64,000 bases of DNA from Circinella minor (GCA_016758965.1 JAEPRB010000005.1:186001-250000); one strand, 5' to 3'; numbered from the stretch's first letter, positions 12,423 through 25,875 are shown. Notes: a model not told the origin generated them from the sequence alone. Made by a program: numbers and translations.

Positions 12423-13660
12423 TTATTGAGATGATAAAGTATTTGAAAGAAAATCTTCATTATTATCAATTGATACTAAATCAATTGTAACAACATTGTT
12501 ATTGTTATTATTTGATTCTTGTTTTAGTTGATTAGTAGATGATAATCTTGATTCAAGGTTTGAATATTCCAAATCTATCAATAGTTGTAATTGTGGTTGT
12601 AACCTATACAAGCAACAGATAAATAGGTTGGTTTTTTTTTTTTTAGTCTATCCAAAATTACCAATTTTAATTACTTTTCCCTCTCTTTATATATATTTGT
12701 TTATTCCTATTTATGTTTATGTACTTTAGTTGCTTTAGTTTATCTATTGACTCCTTAGATTTCTGGAAGATATCAATCATCTCTATTACTATATAAAATA
12801 AATTACATGTTAGTCATTTTGTTTAGTCAAATATAATAAATGGATTATATTCTTTACTTGATGTTTGTTGTATATTAATGCACTCCTTCTTTAGTTTTTC
12901 CATTTGATATTCTTCATCACGTAATAAGACTAGACTTTTATCCACGCTTTTTTGTCGATCATCTCGGATAGCTTCCGAATCTATCAGCGTTGATTCAATC
13001 GATTGGATCTGACTTCTTGCTTCAGCTGCTAATTGCAATTGTCTCGTTTCTACTGCTAACTTTTTTTGTCGATTTAAACTATTTAATTGACTTTTAAGAT
13101 TTTGAATTGTCGATTCTTGATCTTCTAATCGACATTGTGCAGTATATAATTGATGTCGTTTGGTTTCACTTGATTTGATTTGATGTGTTACACTATTATG
13201 TGCTCTACATGCAATAAACCCATTATCATCATATTAGCAAAAAAAAAAAAAAAAGGGTTTATACTTTTTTTGGTGGTTGTGTCGCGATGATCGTTTCATC
13301 TCTTCCCCCCCCCCATTTACTTGTTATAGACTACATAGTTTATCAAATAAAAAAAAAGAACTACTAACTGAATCATGGCTTGCTTTTTATTTATTACAAG
13401 ATCATCCCTTGATTGTATATATTCATGAAATATGTTAAGAATTGCATCATGTTCCTCTTGACCTTGTTCTAATTGTTTTGTTGCCATAGTGATTTGTTCT
13501 TGTAAAGAATCCAATTCATTTTTTCCTCTTTCTTCATCTTTTGTAAGCTGTTCCATTTCACGATATAAATGTTCATCTTCACGATCTAATTGAATCTATA
13601 TTGTATATTATCATATTCAGATCGTATCATTAGAATCTACTCTACTTATTCATATTTCCT

Positions 13661-13708
<48 letters not shown>

Positions 13709-15531
13709 ACCCTCGATCCATCCATCCATTTATTTATATTTTACCGATTTTTTTTCAATGGTATGTTTTCGTTGTTGTACAAGTATATGATCATTCTCAA
13801 GAGCTTCTTTTTCAGGAACATATTGATTTGTTGTTTCATGCATTGTAATATCCAATTGATGAATTTCTGCTTCATACTCATCTCGTTTTTGTTGTAATTC
13901 ACCTAATCGTTCCATTAATTCATCAATTTCCATTTGTACATTTTTCATTTTTAGAGTCACTTCATTTTTTTTGGATTTTTCTTTATGAACTAATTCATCC
14001 ATTTTATTCTTGAATTCAGTATTGGATTGTTCCCACATTTCCATATCAAAAGCAATTTCACTAAATATTATTATCATCATAAATTATATATTAATAACTT
14101 TATATATATATATAATAGAGAGAGAGAGAAAATGTCTGTGTGGAAAAAAAAAAAAAGAACACTTCATTTGTTCCACCTTTACTCTCATACTATAAATTTT
14201 TCTATACCTTTTTTCTTCGTCAAGTTTTCCTCGCTGTTGATTAATTTGTTGAAGTTTTTCTTCATATTTACGTTCATTATCAATATGATATTTAAGTAGT
14301 TGACGTTCTCGTTCATCCTAAATTATATATTATATATATATATATATACAAATGCATTGATTTCTCACCCCTCTAACAATAACAAAAAAAATAAAATGGA
14401 TAACATGAAAATCTGTATAATCATAATACCTTAGTATGTTTACAAGCATTAGCTAATTTTTTAGCAGCTTCTGTCTCTTTTGCTAACAAATCTGCCAATG
14501 TTTTCCAACAAGTATGAATTTGTTGTTCTACTTGTTCTTCTGTATGTCCAAAAACATCCCATAATTTTTCTGTTAATTTAGTTTGTTGTTGTTCAAGAGT
14601 TTGTGCTTGTAAATAATCCTCTGAATCCATGGCTTCTTTTGTTTTGATTTCGATATTTTTAATTTCTTTTTGCAACTATAGGATGATCATCCCATAAATA
14701 ATTTTTTTTGTTAATATTGATCTTCCCAACATTATTATCGCCGCAAAAGTTTCCTTACTTGGATCATTTGCTCGTGAATTAATACACGTTTATTGTAACA
14801 ACGTTGAATCTTGTCTTTTTCACGCTCTTTCTCTGCTTGAATTCGTTTCCATGTGGTTTCTGCAGATAATTGATTTATTTCTTTTGATTGTTGTTCTTGT
14901 TTCTTTTTATTATTATTTATGATAAGCATGGATTGTTTTGGACTTTGAGGTCGAGGTGTAATACTATTATCATCATCACTATCATTATCATTAATTTCAT
15001 TTATTTCTTTTCCTTGATTGATTTTTAAAAGGTTTACACTATTAGCTGATATAAAAAAAAAATATCAATATATATACATATATATGATTGTTATTCTTCT
15101 TTTTCTATAGTTTTTATGGAGCAAAAAAAAATAAAATAAAATAAAAACTTACATGGAGTACTAATGAATGAAAATGCAGATTTTTTTACTGGTGATAATA
15201 GTACTGTAGAACTTGTTGTTATCTTATTATACTGACGTTGCTGTTGCTGTTGTTGTTGTTGTTGCTGAGATACTGAATTCATTTCTGCATAACGAGAACT
15301 ACTCTCATTACTATTAGTTCTACCATGAAAATTGAAATAATGTTCTTGTTGTCCTGGCGAAGAGAAAGAGGATGGTGATTGATTTACAAAACTTGCGAAT
15401 TGGTCACTGAAAAAGTCATCGGCTAAAGATGCTGATAAATTATTTTTTTGTCGTTGTTCTTGTCGAACTGATTGTTGGGATGGTGTTGTCTTCAATGACT
15501 TTTTCGTATTCATAAAATGGAATGCTGACAT
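12423..15531 (-). CDS. Long coiled-coil protein with UVR-like motif
   Basis: Nine-exon gene reconstructed on the minus strand: 15153-15531, 14759-15045, 14430-14675, 14208-14317, 13745-14060, 13369-13595, 12858-13204, 12725-12788, 12423-12603. Frames join without breaks to give 718 aa. The N-terminus (MSAFHFMNTKK...) is disordered with a poly-Q tract (about residues 90-100) and Ser-rich stretches. From about residue 165 to 690 the sequence is almost wholly heptad-like Glu/Lys/Gln coiled coil. Residues about 233-258 (KTKEAMDSEDYLQAQTLEQQ) resemble the UVR (UvrB/UvrC) motif found in some fungal coiled-coil proteins. The C-terminus has a poly-Asn patch. The role is unknown; a structural or vesicle/cytoskeleton-associated scaffold is a guess from architecture only. 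The 9-exon density is much higher than its neighbours. Confidence 0.8.
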
Positions 15532-15689
15532 TATTTATTTGTTTATATGTAAAACTGGATATATATATATAATTATTATGGTATAGAAAGATACTAGAAT
15601 TTTTTTAAAAAAAAATAAAGTACAAAGAAAGAGAGAGAGAATTTTTATTATTATTACGTATTTACTAATTAAATAAGATAGTATAATTA

Positions 15690-17974
15690 TTATTTTAAAG
15701 ACTTGAAGCTATTGGTTATCATATGCCACATCTGATAATATAAAGTACCATAAGTAGCAAGATTTAAATCAGCAACGGCTCTTATACGTAATCCAAGTGC
15801 TAATAATTCGCGATCTAAAGGCATCAGGGTATTGTTATTAAAATCGTTATGTTGTAGTTGGCCTTGTGAAACGCGTCTCAACACATGAAACACCCGGTCA
15901 TGCATCATTTTATAGATTTCCGACGAGGTATCCATGTGCCTTTTTAACCATTCTATCCATTTGGTAGGATCACTTAAACTTTCTAATTTGTGCTTGTTCT
16001 TTTTACTATTCGTGTTATTATTATTATTATTATTGTTGTTTCTTGCATGTGTGGTCATGGCTGCTTCACACGCACAAATGGCAAAATGATGGAATTGACG
16101 ATAGGAGGATGCAGAAGAGCTAGCAGTATTATTATAGGTATTAGTGATGCCTACTTTTTTTAATTGTTGGGCCAATTTAAGTTTTAAGGTTTGAAGATCT
16201 GTTTTGTTCCACCATTTACCAACCAGATAATAATAGGGTATCAAAAGTATGGCTAGTGTGGTTATATAGATAAATTCGGCACGAAATTGATGTACCAGAC
16301 GATGTTGATCATATTGTAACGTACATGGAAAAGGTGTATGTTCCATTGTAATTAATCGAACCAAAGCTATAATAATATAAAAAGAAGAAAAAGAAAATGC
16401 TTTTTTTTTAATATGCTGAGGGGTTTTGTCTTTAAAAAATAAAAGATGATATTCATTCCCACTTATCATATACTTTTATGAAATTGTATATATATATATA
16501 TATATATATACCTGTATGATAAACACGAAGAAAACTCCAGTCTAAATGATCTCTTGAATTTGATAACCATGTTTTGATTGAATCACATTTATGTGGATTT
16601 TTAGATTGTTGAAATGTTTGATATTCATAATGTGCACATGTTTGAACTAAATAATTACGTTGTTCTCGTAAAAATCTATTGGCTTGATCCTATATATAAT
16701 TTTCATTTAGTAAAAAAAAAAAAAAAAAAAAAAAAACGCATATATTTGAATGAAATGAATAAAAAAAAAATCAATTATTTTTTTTTATTTACCAATTGAA
16801 TTGCTTCAAGAATAGCAAAACATTGTCTAAAAGCTTTTGCATAACATTTTTGTGAAAAATAAAGTATAAATAGTTGGATCCTTGGTTTATGTTCAGTAGG
16901 GCACATGGGTTCAAATATTGAAATAAGAAATTCTACTTTTTCTTCAAGGTCGAATGTATAATTAAATAATTCACGTAAAATTAAATCGGGATTAAACATA
17001 CTGCGTACTGTATCCATTGTAATATGATGTGGCCAACAAAAATTATTATTATTATTACTGTTATTACTTGTTGTTGCTATTGGCGATGTAGGTATATCCA
17101 TAGTAATAGTAGATGTTGATGTTGATGAACGATGGTGTAATAATTCAAGAATCTCCACTATTTGATCCAATAGGATAGGTAAAAATGCGTCGTAATGAAG
17201 TTCATGTTGGAATGCTCGATCCAAGCGAGTCCAATAGCGTTCGGCTTTACGTTGTTTGGCTTTACCTGAAGCACCATCAAAATTAGGTCGAAAACGTAAA
17301 TTACGATCAAATAATAAATCGTGGCGTAATTGAATATTGCTTATAATTTGATCTACTGATAGTTCTTGAAGGGTTTCAGCTGTAATAGGTGGAGTCCAAG
17401 CATTTTGTAATACCATGGGTCGATCCCCTTCATCGTCGCTATCACCATTATTATTACTATTGTCGTCATAAATATTTTCTTTAAATTCATGCTTTTGTTG
17501 ATGATGCTGTTGCCGTAAATGATCATTGGTGCTATCATTATCTCTTCGTTTAGTTGATTTGCTTGTATGCCCATCTTGATTAAGGTCAGTAAAATGAAGA
17601 TGATGAAGACTTCGACGACGCGTTTTATAAATACGACGATGTTTAACTATATCATTATCTGTCTTTGTCAATGGTGTTGAGGTGGAAGATATTGATGATG
17701 AACAGGAAGAGAAGGAACAAGAAGTTGTTAGATTACTATTTGGACGTCGTCGTCGTAAACTATTATTTCTAGTTAAAACACGATGTTGCTGTGTGATTCG
17801 TACCCAACAAAATCGATTTCGACAGGTGCCTTTCTTTTTGATTTTATTAGGGCGTTTGAGTTGTTGATCCGGTGACAAAGGTGTAATAGTGGATGATGTT
17901 GTACAACTGTGCCATGATTTTTTCCAACTGCATGGTGAAGAAGATAGATCATCGAGACACTTATGTTGTAACAT
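15690..17974 (-). CDS. SOK1: TCP11/Sok1-family protein
   Basis: Three exons: 16793-17974, 16512-16689 and 15690-16366, joining in frame to 678 aa. The first 190 residues are basic, Ser/Thr-rich and probably disordered. From about residue 200 the sequence fits the T-complex-11 family: TLQELSVDQIISNIQLRHDL, then RFRPNFDGASGKAKQRKAERYW (from about 227), then a helical domain to the C-terminus (ILRELFNYTFDLEEKVEFL; RVYHTGALVRLITMEHTPFP). In budding yeast, Sok1 is a multicopy suppressor of loss of cAMP-dependent kinase, and TCP11 proteins are linked to cAMP signalling. Two low-complexity Asn/Ser inserts interrupt the conserved part. An ATATAT dinucleotide run sits in intron 2. The start ATG at 17974 is the first in the open frame; a further upstream exon cannot be excluded. 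Confidence 0.85.
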
Positions 17975-20092
17975 CCTTGATTACGTACAAATTAAAAATA
18001 AATAAATAAAGAGAAGGATAGAAAGAAAAAAGAAAGAGAGAAAGGGTTAAAACCTAAAGTCCCATGTTTATTATGAATTGCTTCTTGGTGAAATTAACTA
18101 CTACTACGGTTTTGTACAACTTTTTTTTTTTTTTTTTGTAAAGTAAATCTATAAATATAAACGACGATTTCAAACTAATAAAACAAAAAAAGAAAGTTAG
18201 AAGGGGTGTTAAAGGGTGGCAAAAAAGAAAAAATGCACCCCTGGACGGAAATTTTATATACCATTATTATTATAAACATACATAATATATAGTCTACTTA
18301 TACTCACACCAGCCTCACATTAAAAAAAAAAAGAAACCGAATGATTTACCGATTTATCTTAAGGGTAATTGTAAAAAAAAAAAAAAAGTGGCTCAAGAGG
18401 GGGTTCTTAATAAATTTAATTTGTTTATCCGAACGAGACGCTGGTTTATTTATATGTGTTATAGAAAGTAAATTTAATCGAATCGACTAGAATTTTACCC
18501 CATTTTCGGGCTGGAAGAACATTTTCTTGACTTATCGTTTCTCCTACAACCATTAATTTTCTGATTCAAAGGAAACTTCATATATAACCCACGCAAAAAA
18601 ACACGTAATTTCCTTTCTGTTTTCTTTTTTTTTTTTTCTACTTTTTTTTTTTATATTTTTCATTTATTTAACCTGTAGTTATTCTTTTTTTAAATGGTGA
18701 TGTAATAAATATCGATTTCTTAAGGGAAAATATTGTAAAAATCTCTCTAATATTAGGAACAAAACAAATACAATAAAAAAAAATAAAGAAAAAGGAGGCG
18801 TTGTTTTATTATCTTTTGTATCAATAATCATGTTGATTTTTTAAACATTAAAAAGTTGTTTCTTTTCTCACAAAGAAAATATATCTGAATTATGTTATAT
18901 ATACATTAGTATAATAAATATCCGCCTTCTCCCAAAAAGTGGTATTCGGGAATCTTTCGGCTTAGAAATTGTTTACAAACAAATATAAATGCAACGTAAT
19001 GAAAAAAGACTTTCTAGGAGTAACATGGATATTTTTTTTTATATTTTCAAAAGTAAGGCTGATGATGATACTTATTGACAAACTTAGTACAATATAGAAT
19101 ACATATATACATACTGACTTTTTTTGGCTAAAAGAAAAGCGTCATACGTTGTTTTTTAACCGAGAGATATGGGTAACAATACAATAATAATAATATAAAA
19201 GGCAGCCAAACCATTTTAGGATAAATCCGAGATCCCCGCATTTAAAAAAAAAAGTTAACAGGGTAAAAAAGTATATTTTATTAGGTAAGCATGATTCATA
19301 AATTTTTTTATTACTATTTTTTGCTTGACAACAACAACACATTGTCATTTTCACCATTCCCATTTATTTCAATAAAATAAAGAAATTATTATACTACTAC
19401 CATTATTATCAATAATAATAACAATGATACTTTAATCAGTTGCTCATGGTGCTGCACGTTAAATTGTAGGATGATTTCTTAATAACTTTAAAAATTTCAT
19501 ATGTAAAAAATCCACGCTATACTTTTTTTTTTTATTTATTTCAGAACACAACAGAAGCGGACTCTAATGCTTATTTGGTTTTCAAACTTAGTAATAAAAA
19601 ATGTCTTGACATCTCCCACACAAGAATCCCTTGTTGGTTTACTAATAAATCACCGCGATCCTTTTTTTTTTTTTAAGATTCGAACTTTAACAACTTTTGA
19701 AAAAATCACTTTTAATATCATTCAAAGAATACATGACATTAAAAGTATTCAAAAAAAATAGAGCATACGTATAAAAATTATTATTTATTGTAGAATAAGT
19801 CATGTTATCATTTAAGAAGTTTTGTGGGAGGTTTGCATGATAAAAAAAAAATTAATATAAAACAAAACTCAACGTTATTGGTGACACCTTTTTGTACAAC
19901 ATTTGTTACTATCAAAAAAATGTTACAATTTGGGCCTCAAACATATTACATTTGTTGATGTCTTTACATGTATAAAGGCATATTTCTCTAAAAAGAAAAG
20001 ATATACGTAACATACATAGAGAATTCTTAATGTATATAAATAAAAATAAAAAGTTGATATAAATGTTATTATATGTACATATATTTCTTTTA
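17975..20092. other. Gene-free intergenic stretch
   Basis: About 2.1 kb upstream of the TCP11-like gene and downstream of the SMYD gene. Only short A/T runs and low-complexity sequence are seen, with no frame longer than about 70 codons that looks coding. The presumed promoter of the TCP11-like gene lies near 18000-18400. Confidence 0.5.
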
Positions 20093-21910
20093 TTACTTCT
20101 TTAAATTTTGATCACGGATAAAAATCCATTCTAATTCCAATACTTCACGCCACATTGTACTTTGTTTTCCAAAAGTATATAAAATAGCCTCTTTAGCAAG
20201 CAAGATCCACCTTCGAACACCTCGTTCTTGAAACGTTTCAAGTTTACGACCTTGAATTTCATTTTGAATAATTGAATTCCAGGCTGATTTGGCCAATAAG
20301 AGTAAATGTTGAGCTAGCATGGGATGATAAGGTGGATAAATGATAGAATATTGCACCAAAATATACATGCCCAATTTTGTCGCTTGTCGCCATTGTCCTT
20401 CCATCATGGTATCAAAAAACAATCGTGTACATGTTGCCAATGTGGTGATTCGAAATGGAATAATGTCAGCAGGAGGATAGGTAGATAGTTGATCGATAGC
20501 AGATTCGAGGATTTCACGATACGATCCACCAGGGTAAGGTAAAGCAGCATGCGCTGGGGGGTCATCAAATTCAGTCAGGTGTTTCAGTGTCGCGGAACTA
20601 TTTGCCGACGATGATGATGAACTATTAGGTGGAGAACGGGTGCCAACAAATTGTATAGCTGGGTTACTTGCAGACCAAAGATAGGGCGTGAGAAAGGGGA
20701 GTAAGAAATGAACATAGTATTGTAAAGATAATGGTTTAGATTGATCTGGTATTTTGCCATTACGTCTGTTATATGTTTTCGTCATTTCTAATAAATCCCA
20801 ATCATTGTTTATTAAATCCATAATTTGTTGACTGATATCTTGTTTCTTGTTGTCACCATGGTTATTATTATTTAAAAGTCTTTCGGCCCGATCCCAATCG
20901 GACTCTTCTTCGCCCAACATGGCATCGATCCTTCCTATGATGTTATCATCCCTACAGCGTTCACAAGTACATTTAAAGAAGTATTTGTCACGTAATATCT
21001 TTTGTCGTTCTGTTCGACTATGTGCAATGTCCACATAGGCAATAGTGATTTCTTCATTTGGTTCAATAGTGTCAATCGCTTTGATCACGAGTAGTGATCC
21101 ATCAAATAAAACTGCTGCGTTGGGTCGACATGAGTGGTTAAAAAGAGATGCTATAGGGTAAGTTCCTTCACCAATCGTAAATAGTTGCTCATCATAAATG
21201 GCGAAATTATTGCATTTAAATCGTCCCAGAAACTTGACCAAATCCTTTTCTTGCAATGGTGTGTCGCATAGATATGGTTTTTCTCTGACTGTCTTAGCAA
21301 TGAATTGATAATGATCCAATAAATAACGAGGATGATTATCCAAATGATCCATTAAAGAAGCAAACGCTTCCATGGTAACTTGTACTGTTTCTTCATCATT
21401 GGGTTCCGGTTGTGATTCTTCTTGTTGTTGTTGTTCTTTGGATTGATTACGTTTCATAAATCGTGAAACGTTCAAGGCAACCCGTTCTGTCATTTCCAAA
21501 TCCAATTGTGAGTCGTCTTCATCATCTAAATTATCATTTTTGTCATTATCGTTGCTTGGTGGACGGCATACAAATTGATGATAACTTAACCAAGCATTCT
21601 TGAAACATGCCATATCACAAAAATAAGCCGATTTACAACGTGAACATCGTTGAAGAGGGGGTGGTGCGTTGCTATATTGTACTGCTGCTGTTGCTGTAGC
21701 TGTTGCTGAACCTAGTTTTCGAAAACAATAGTTGCAAAATTCATGTCGATTGGCTTTTAATGGTACTGTTCCAAGTGGTTGTGATGTAGTGATAATAGAT
21801 CCTCTTTCCAATGGTGCTGTTGCAATGACACTTCTTCCTTTTTCTTTATCTTCTATTAGTGCAAGCTGATAACTAGCAAGATATTTTCTTAATGATTCAG
21901 TAGTTGACAT
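20093..21910 (-). CDS. SET-MYND (SMYD-like) lysine methyltransferase
   Basis: Single-exon gene of 605 aa, start MSTTESLRKY. The N-terminal half-SET segment (residues about 13-50) is followed by a MYND zinc finger: Cys59, Cys62, Cys89, Cys92, Cys98, Cys102, His111 and Cys115. An alanine-rich insert (ATATATAA) lies between the first two Cys pairs. The SET core follows: GEGTYPIASLFNHSCRPN with NHSCRPN at 258-264, EEITIAY at 286-292 and the post-SET cysteines C314, C316 and C319 (CTCERC). These are the S-adenosylmethionine and substrate-site signatures of SMYD proteins, which methylate lysines on histones or other proteins. The C-terminal half (about 330-605) fits the helical TPR-like domain of this family, with an Asn/Ser-rich insert. 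Substrate is unknown. Lack of introns in an 1.8-kb gene is unusual here. Confidence 0.92.
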   Translation of the reverse strand: MSTTESLRKYLASYQLALIEDKEKGRSVIATAPLERGSIITTSQPLGTVPLKANRHEFCNYCFRKLGSATATATAAVQYSNAPPPLQRCSRCKSAYFCDMACFKNAWLSYHQFVCRPPSNDNDKNDNLDDEDDSQLDLEMTERVALNVSRFMKRNQSKEQQQQEESQPEPNDEETVQVTMEAFASLMDHLDNHPRYLLDHYQFIAKTVREKPYLCDTPLQEKDLVKFLGRFKCNNFAIYDEQLFTIGEGTYPIASLFNHSCRPNAAVLFDGSLLVIKAIDTIEPNEEITIAYVDIAHSRTERQKILRDKYFFKCTCERCRDDNIIGRIDAMLGEEESDWDRAERLLNNNNHGDNKKQDISQQIMDLINNDWDLLEMTKTYNRRNGKIPDQSKPLSLQYYVHFLLPFLTPYLWSASNPAIQFVGTRSPPNSSSSSSANSSATLKHLTEFDDPPAHAALPYPGGSYREILESAIDQLSTYPPADIIPFRITTLATCTRLFFDTMMEGQWRQATKLGMYILVQYSIIYPPYHPMLAQHLLLLAKSAWNSIIQNEIQGRKLETFQERGVRRWILLAKEAILYTFGKQSTMWREVLELEWIFIRDQNLKK

Positions 21911-24014
21911 TATACTTTATAAAGTGGTTGTTCCTGTGTATAAATGTAGAGTTGGAAAAGGAAAAAAAAAATATAGTAAAAAAAAAAAAAAAAGTACGGG
22001 AAAGTTTCCCTTTAAAGTGAGTTGGAAAAAAAAATTGACAGTCTTATGTTTAAGGTCGTGTTAAGACTTTTTAAAAGTTTCTGCTGGTTAAATACACACA
22101 CACGCTCACTCACTCACTCACTCACTCACGATTCTACTTGTTCCTTTCTCACACTCCATTTTTTTTTTAAAAAAAAAAAATGAAAAGTTTGTGTTACTGT
22201 ATTAGGAAAAAAAGTCCGTAAATTTAGGCTTTGCTTGATCAAAATGGCTTGCTTTGGAACAAAGAAAGTGCGAGAAAATAGTAAATCGAATGACACACAT
22301 CTGGGTGGAGGATATAAAGTCCCTGAAATTTGATATGTTTGTGTAATATTATTTTCTTTTTTTGAGCGATTTTTTCTTTTTAATCTAGTAATTAATGATC
22401 TGAATAGTTTATAAACTGGGAATGTTTTGGAACATAAAGTTTTGCATTATCGATGACAAAGCAATATTTTTTTTTCTGGACATACGTATTGGAAATAAAA
22501 AAAAAAGCATCACTTATTGCTGCCCCACAATTTATTATAATATCTAACCTTTTTTTTTACGTACCCTTAAAAAAACTAAACCTTATATTGACATGTGCTT
22601 TTTTAAGTTTTTCTCATTTACTTCTTGGTGTGGAAAAAAAAAGATTACCTTTTTCTTTTCTTTCAAATCATTATAGTACATATGGCTGAATATTTTTTTT
22701 TATTACATATGTCAGATTCTAAAGAATAATGTATCAAGTAGAATATTTGACAAAAAAAAAAAAGAACAGCATCCTTTTATTGTTTATCGATGAACTCCAA
22801 ACCTTATACATCATACGCTATCATATTTCTTGATTGTTCTATACAGTCAAATATCAATACCTACTGAAAAGGAGTCACGATGTCTATTTTTTAATGGCTA
22901 GAGTTTGTAATTTTTCAATTCTTGAAAATATTATACTAAAATTGAAAATATATTATTATTTAGTAGGTCCATTTTTTTTAATGTGCTGCTTATTACTAAT
23001 TTTGCTATATTGTACATGTTCAAGGTTATTCCATCCACAGAATTGATAATTTAGCAAAACAATTGATATTACCATCCCTTATATATTAAGATATTATTGA
23101 TGAATCTATGATATCTATATATGATAAGGAGCATTACAAAAAAAGAAAAGAACATTGACAGATCAATATAGTCGGAGTGATGAGAGAGAGAGAGAGAGAT
23201 GTTTAAAATACGGTTCGTTACAACATAATGAATCGATCGGACTCTTCCAGAACCGAACATTTGTATCAATCAACATTAATAATAACAAATAATGCAAGAT
23301 GCACTATTAATCATAATATAATGTTTCTTATTGATAAAAACATACTCAAATTCGTTTATTTCAATTGCAAAGCTTATTTAAAGATGAACATAAGTAAAGT
23401 TGATAAGGGGACGCGTGTTTAAAATTTCCACTGACTACCAAGAGCTATGTATACTGCTAATAAGCTTCTTGAAATTCCGTATTTATGTGGAACCCAAAAA
23501 AGTGTATTCGTTCTCCTCCAGATTTTTTTTATTGTTTTTTTTTTATTTGTATATTAAAAATAAAAATTAAAAAGACGGAAGAAGTATATTATAATATAAC
23601 AATATGAAAGAATGTTAAGTGACAAGGGTAACTGAACTCCATACATCATTATGACTATTATTATTGTTTATTATTATTATTATTTATCAAATAAAACTTG
23701 GTTAATTAAGATGATGGTAACCTCAAATATATAAAAATGGTAACTGAAGGATTATAGGTATTACAAGAAAAAAAGACCGTGTATCCTCACATTATTTAAC
23801 TCAGTACTACTTTTTTTTTTTTTTTGCGCGTGGTACTACTCCCCAATTACCATAGAAAGCCAAGAATACAACCGAAAAGTGAGACCTTCTTCGCTCTCCT
23901 CACTTAACCTCTCTCTCCCTTTCCTTTTTCTTTCTTTATTTTGTCTCCCCTTTTTTTTTTTATTCAGAACTCCAATCCTTATTTTTTTTTTCCTTTATAT
24001 ATAATTCAACATTG
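21911..24014. other. Gene-free divergent intergenic stretch
   Basis: About 2.1 kb between the divergent SMYD gene and the membrane glycoprotein gene, so it must hold both promoters. It contains a (CACT)n tandem repeat at about 22106-22128 just upstream of the SMYD start, (GA)n at about 23183-23199, and a pyrimidine-rich tract at 23890-24000 directly before the glycoprotein ATG, as is common in fungal core promoters. Confidence 0.5.
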
Positions 24015-25875
24015 ATGAAGTCGCAGCCGTTCATTGTCGGCTTACTTTTTTCTTATTTTGTCACCATTATAAAAGCAACCACTGACGATTTAGTAAAGCG
24101 TCAAGGTAACGTGACATATATGTATTTTTATTACTACTTATTTTGTTACCATGACAATTTTTTTTTCAGCTGTTGTTTTATTTATTGAAATGACACAATT
24201 ATACTTATTGTCAAATATTTCTTTATATATATATATATATAGTGGTTGCTTCTCCAGCATGTGCACGTTTAGAAAATACACAAGGAATATGTTCACCAAG
24301 TTCGTCTTCAGTATGGTATAATGGTACATACCAAGAACTAACGTGGAAATACAAGTATGTAGAATTCTTTTTTTTTTTTTTTTGGTTTGTTGGACACTAA
24401 AAAAAAACTTTGGGAGTCCTAAAAAAAACTCAACTAAAAAAAAAACTTATTTTTAAATATTTAATCTCCAAATCTGTTTCTAAAGTAACCCAAATTATAT
24501 GACGAGTGAGGTAAGCTAAGCTATCAAGCTAATATATATATATATATATATATACCCGTGTGCATGTGTATATAATGCACCTTGAAATAATATGATTTAA
24601 TAAACTATTTATATGTAGGGTACCGTTAATGTTCACTTACTTTATATGATCGATAATGAATACACAAGTATCAAAAATTGGACAAATCAACCTTTACAAC
24701 CGGGTACCATTGTTCAATTGATTGATGATACTTGGTTTCCATCTTTACTTCCTGAGAACAGCGCCAATAAAACTTGGGAACCTTATGTTTATGTTATAAC
24801 CAATGGTCATGATTATCGAGAAGAAATAGCATACGATTATAACTTCCCAGCACCTGTTCAATTTAAATTGATTCGTATGTCTTTTTTTTTCCCTCTTATT
24901 CTTCTATTTTATTCTTATTAAGGAGTTCCGGATTTTACTGGGAAAAAAAAACTTTATTTTAAAGGGATAAGAAGGGGAAGAAAAAATAACAATAATGATA
25001 ATACCCGATCTGACAATTATTTTATTATTTATTTCATTTTAGAAAACGCACCTGATACAACATCAACTTCAGACGATGACAATAATACGAATAAATCAGA
25101 AAATAATAACGATTCTAGTGGATTAAAAGGTTGGATGATTGCCGTTATCGTTATAGCGTGTGTTCTATTTGTAGCAGCACTGATAGCACTATTTTGGTTA
25201 TTCCGTCGATTACGGAGAAACAAAGCCGCGGCAGCAGGAACAACAACAGGAGAAGGTGGAGATCAACGGAATCTCATTCAAGGTAAAGATGGTACATATT
25301 CTTCTCAAATGAGTAGTGTACCTTCAACACAAGCTGCTATTGCACGACCTTTTGCAGGATCTGTTACCAATGCATCCTCTGTAGGTGGCGAACGAAACGA
25401 CATGTCATCTATTCATTCTTCTACACCTATAGTACATCATGCACAACATCAACGCGTGCCTTCGTTGCCACAATCACCTTCTTCACCAAAAAGCACAACA
25501 GCAGAGAACTTTGAAAACAAAGCACCTACATCACCTGCCGTGGCTCAAATTATGCAACAACAAGAAGCAAGACAGTCGAGCTCCATTTTGAGTTCAACTG
25601 ATGCTATTATGATTGCAGATACGTTCAGACAATTCATGCGTAAACCTGAATGGAATGAACATCATGATGAAGAAGATGAAGAAGCTTTTAAATCATCTCA
25701 ACAATGGTCCAATAATAATAATAATAGTGATGAACGTAAACGAGTAGGTGATGAATTATTGCGTAAAGAATTAGCTCAAGAAGGTACATCTGTCCAACAA
25801 ATAGAGCGAAGGTCACCGTCCCGATTAAAAGACGATTCAATGACGACGAATAATGACGACGACGAAAAATCATAA
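24015..25875 (+). CDS. Secreted-type single-pass membrane glycoprotein
   Basis: Five exons by my model: 24015-24105, 24243-24354, a 25-nt micro-exon 24486-24510, 24619-24874 and 25043-25875 (438 aa). An N-terminal signal peptide (MKSQPFIVGLLFSYFVTIIKA) is followed by KR at about 28-29 and a short ectodomain with Cys and N-glycosylation sequons (NGTY, NWTN, NKTW). A linker rich in Asp/Asn/Ser (about 166-187) leads to one membrane span (about 192-214, WMIAVIVIACVLFVAALIAL) and a basic RRLRR stop-transfer. The cytoplasmic tail of about 220 residues is Ser/Gln-rich and probably disordered. This is the layout of a fungal cell-wall sensor or surface receptor, but I recognise no named family. The micro-exon is what keeps the frame (WKYN-NPNYMTSE-GTVNV). 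Confidence 0.78.
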
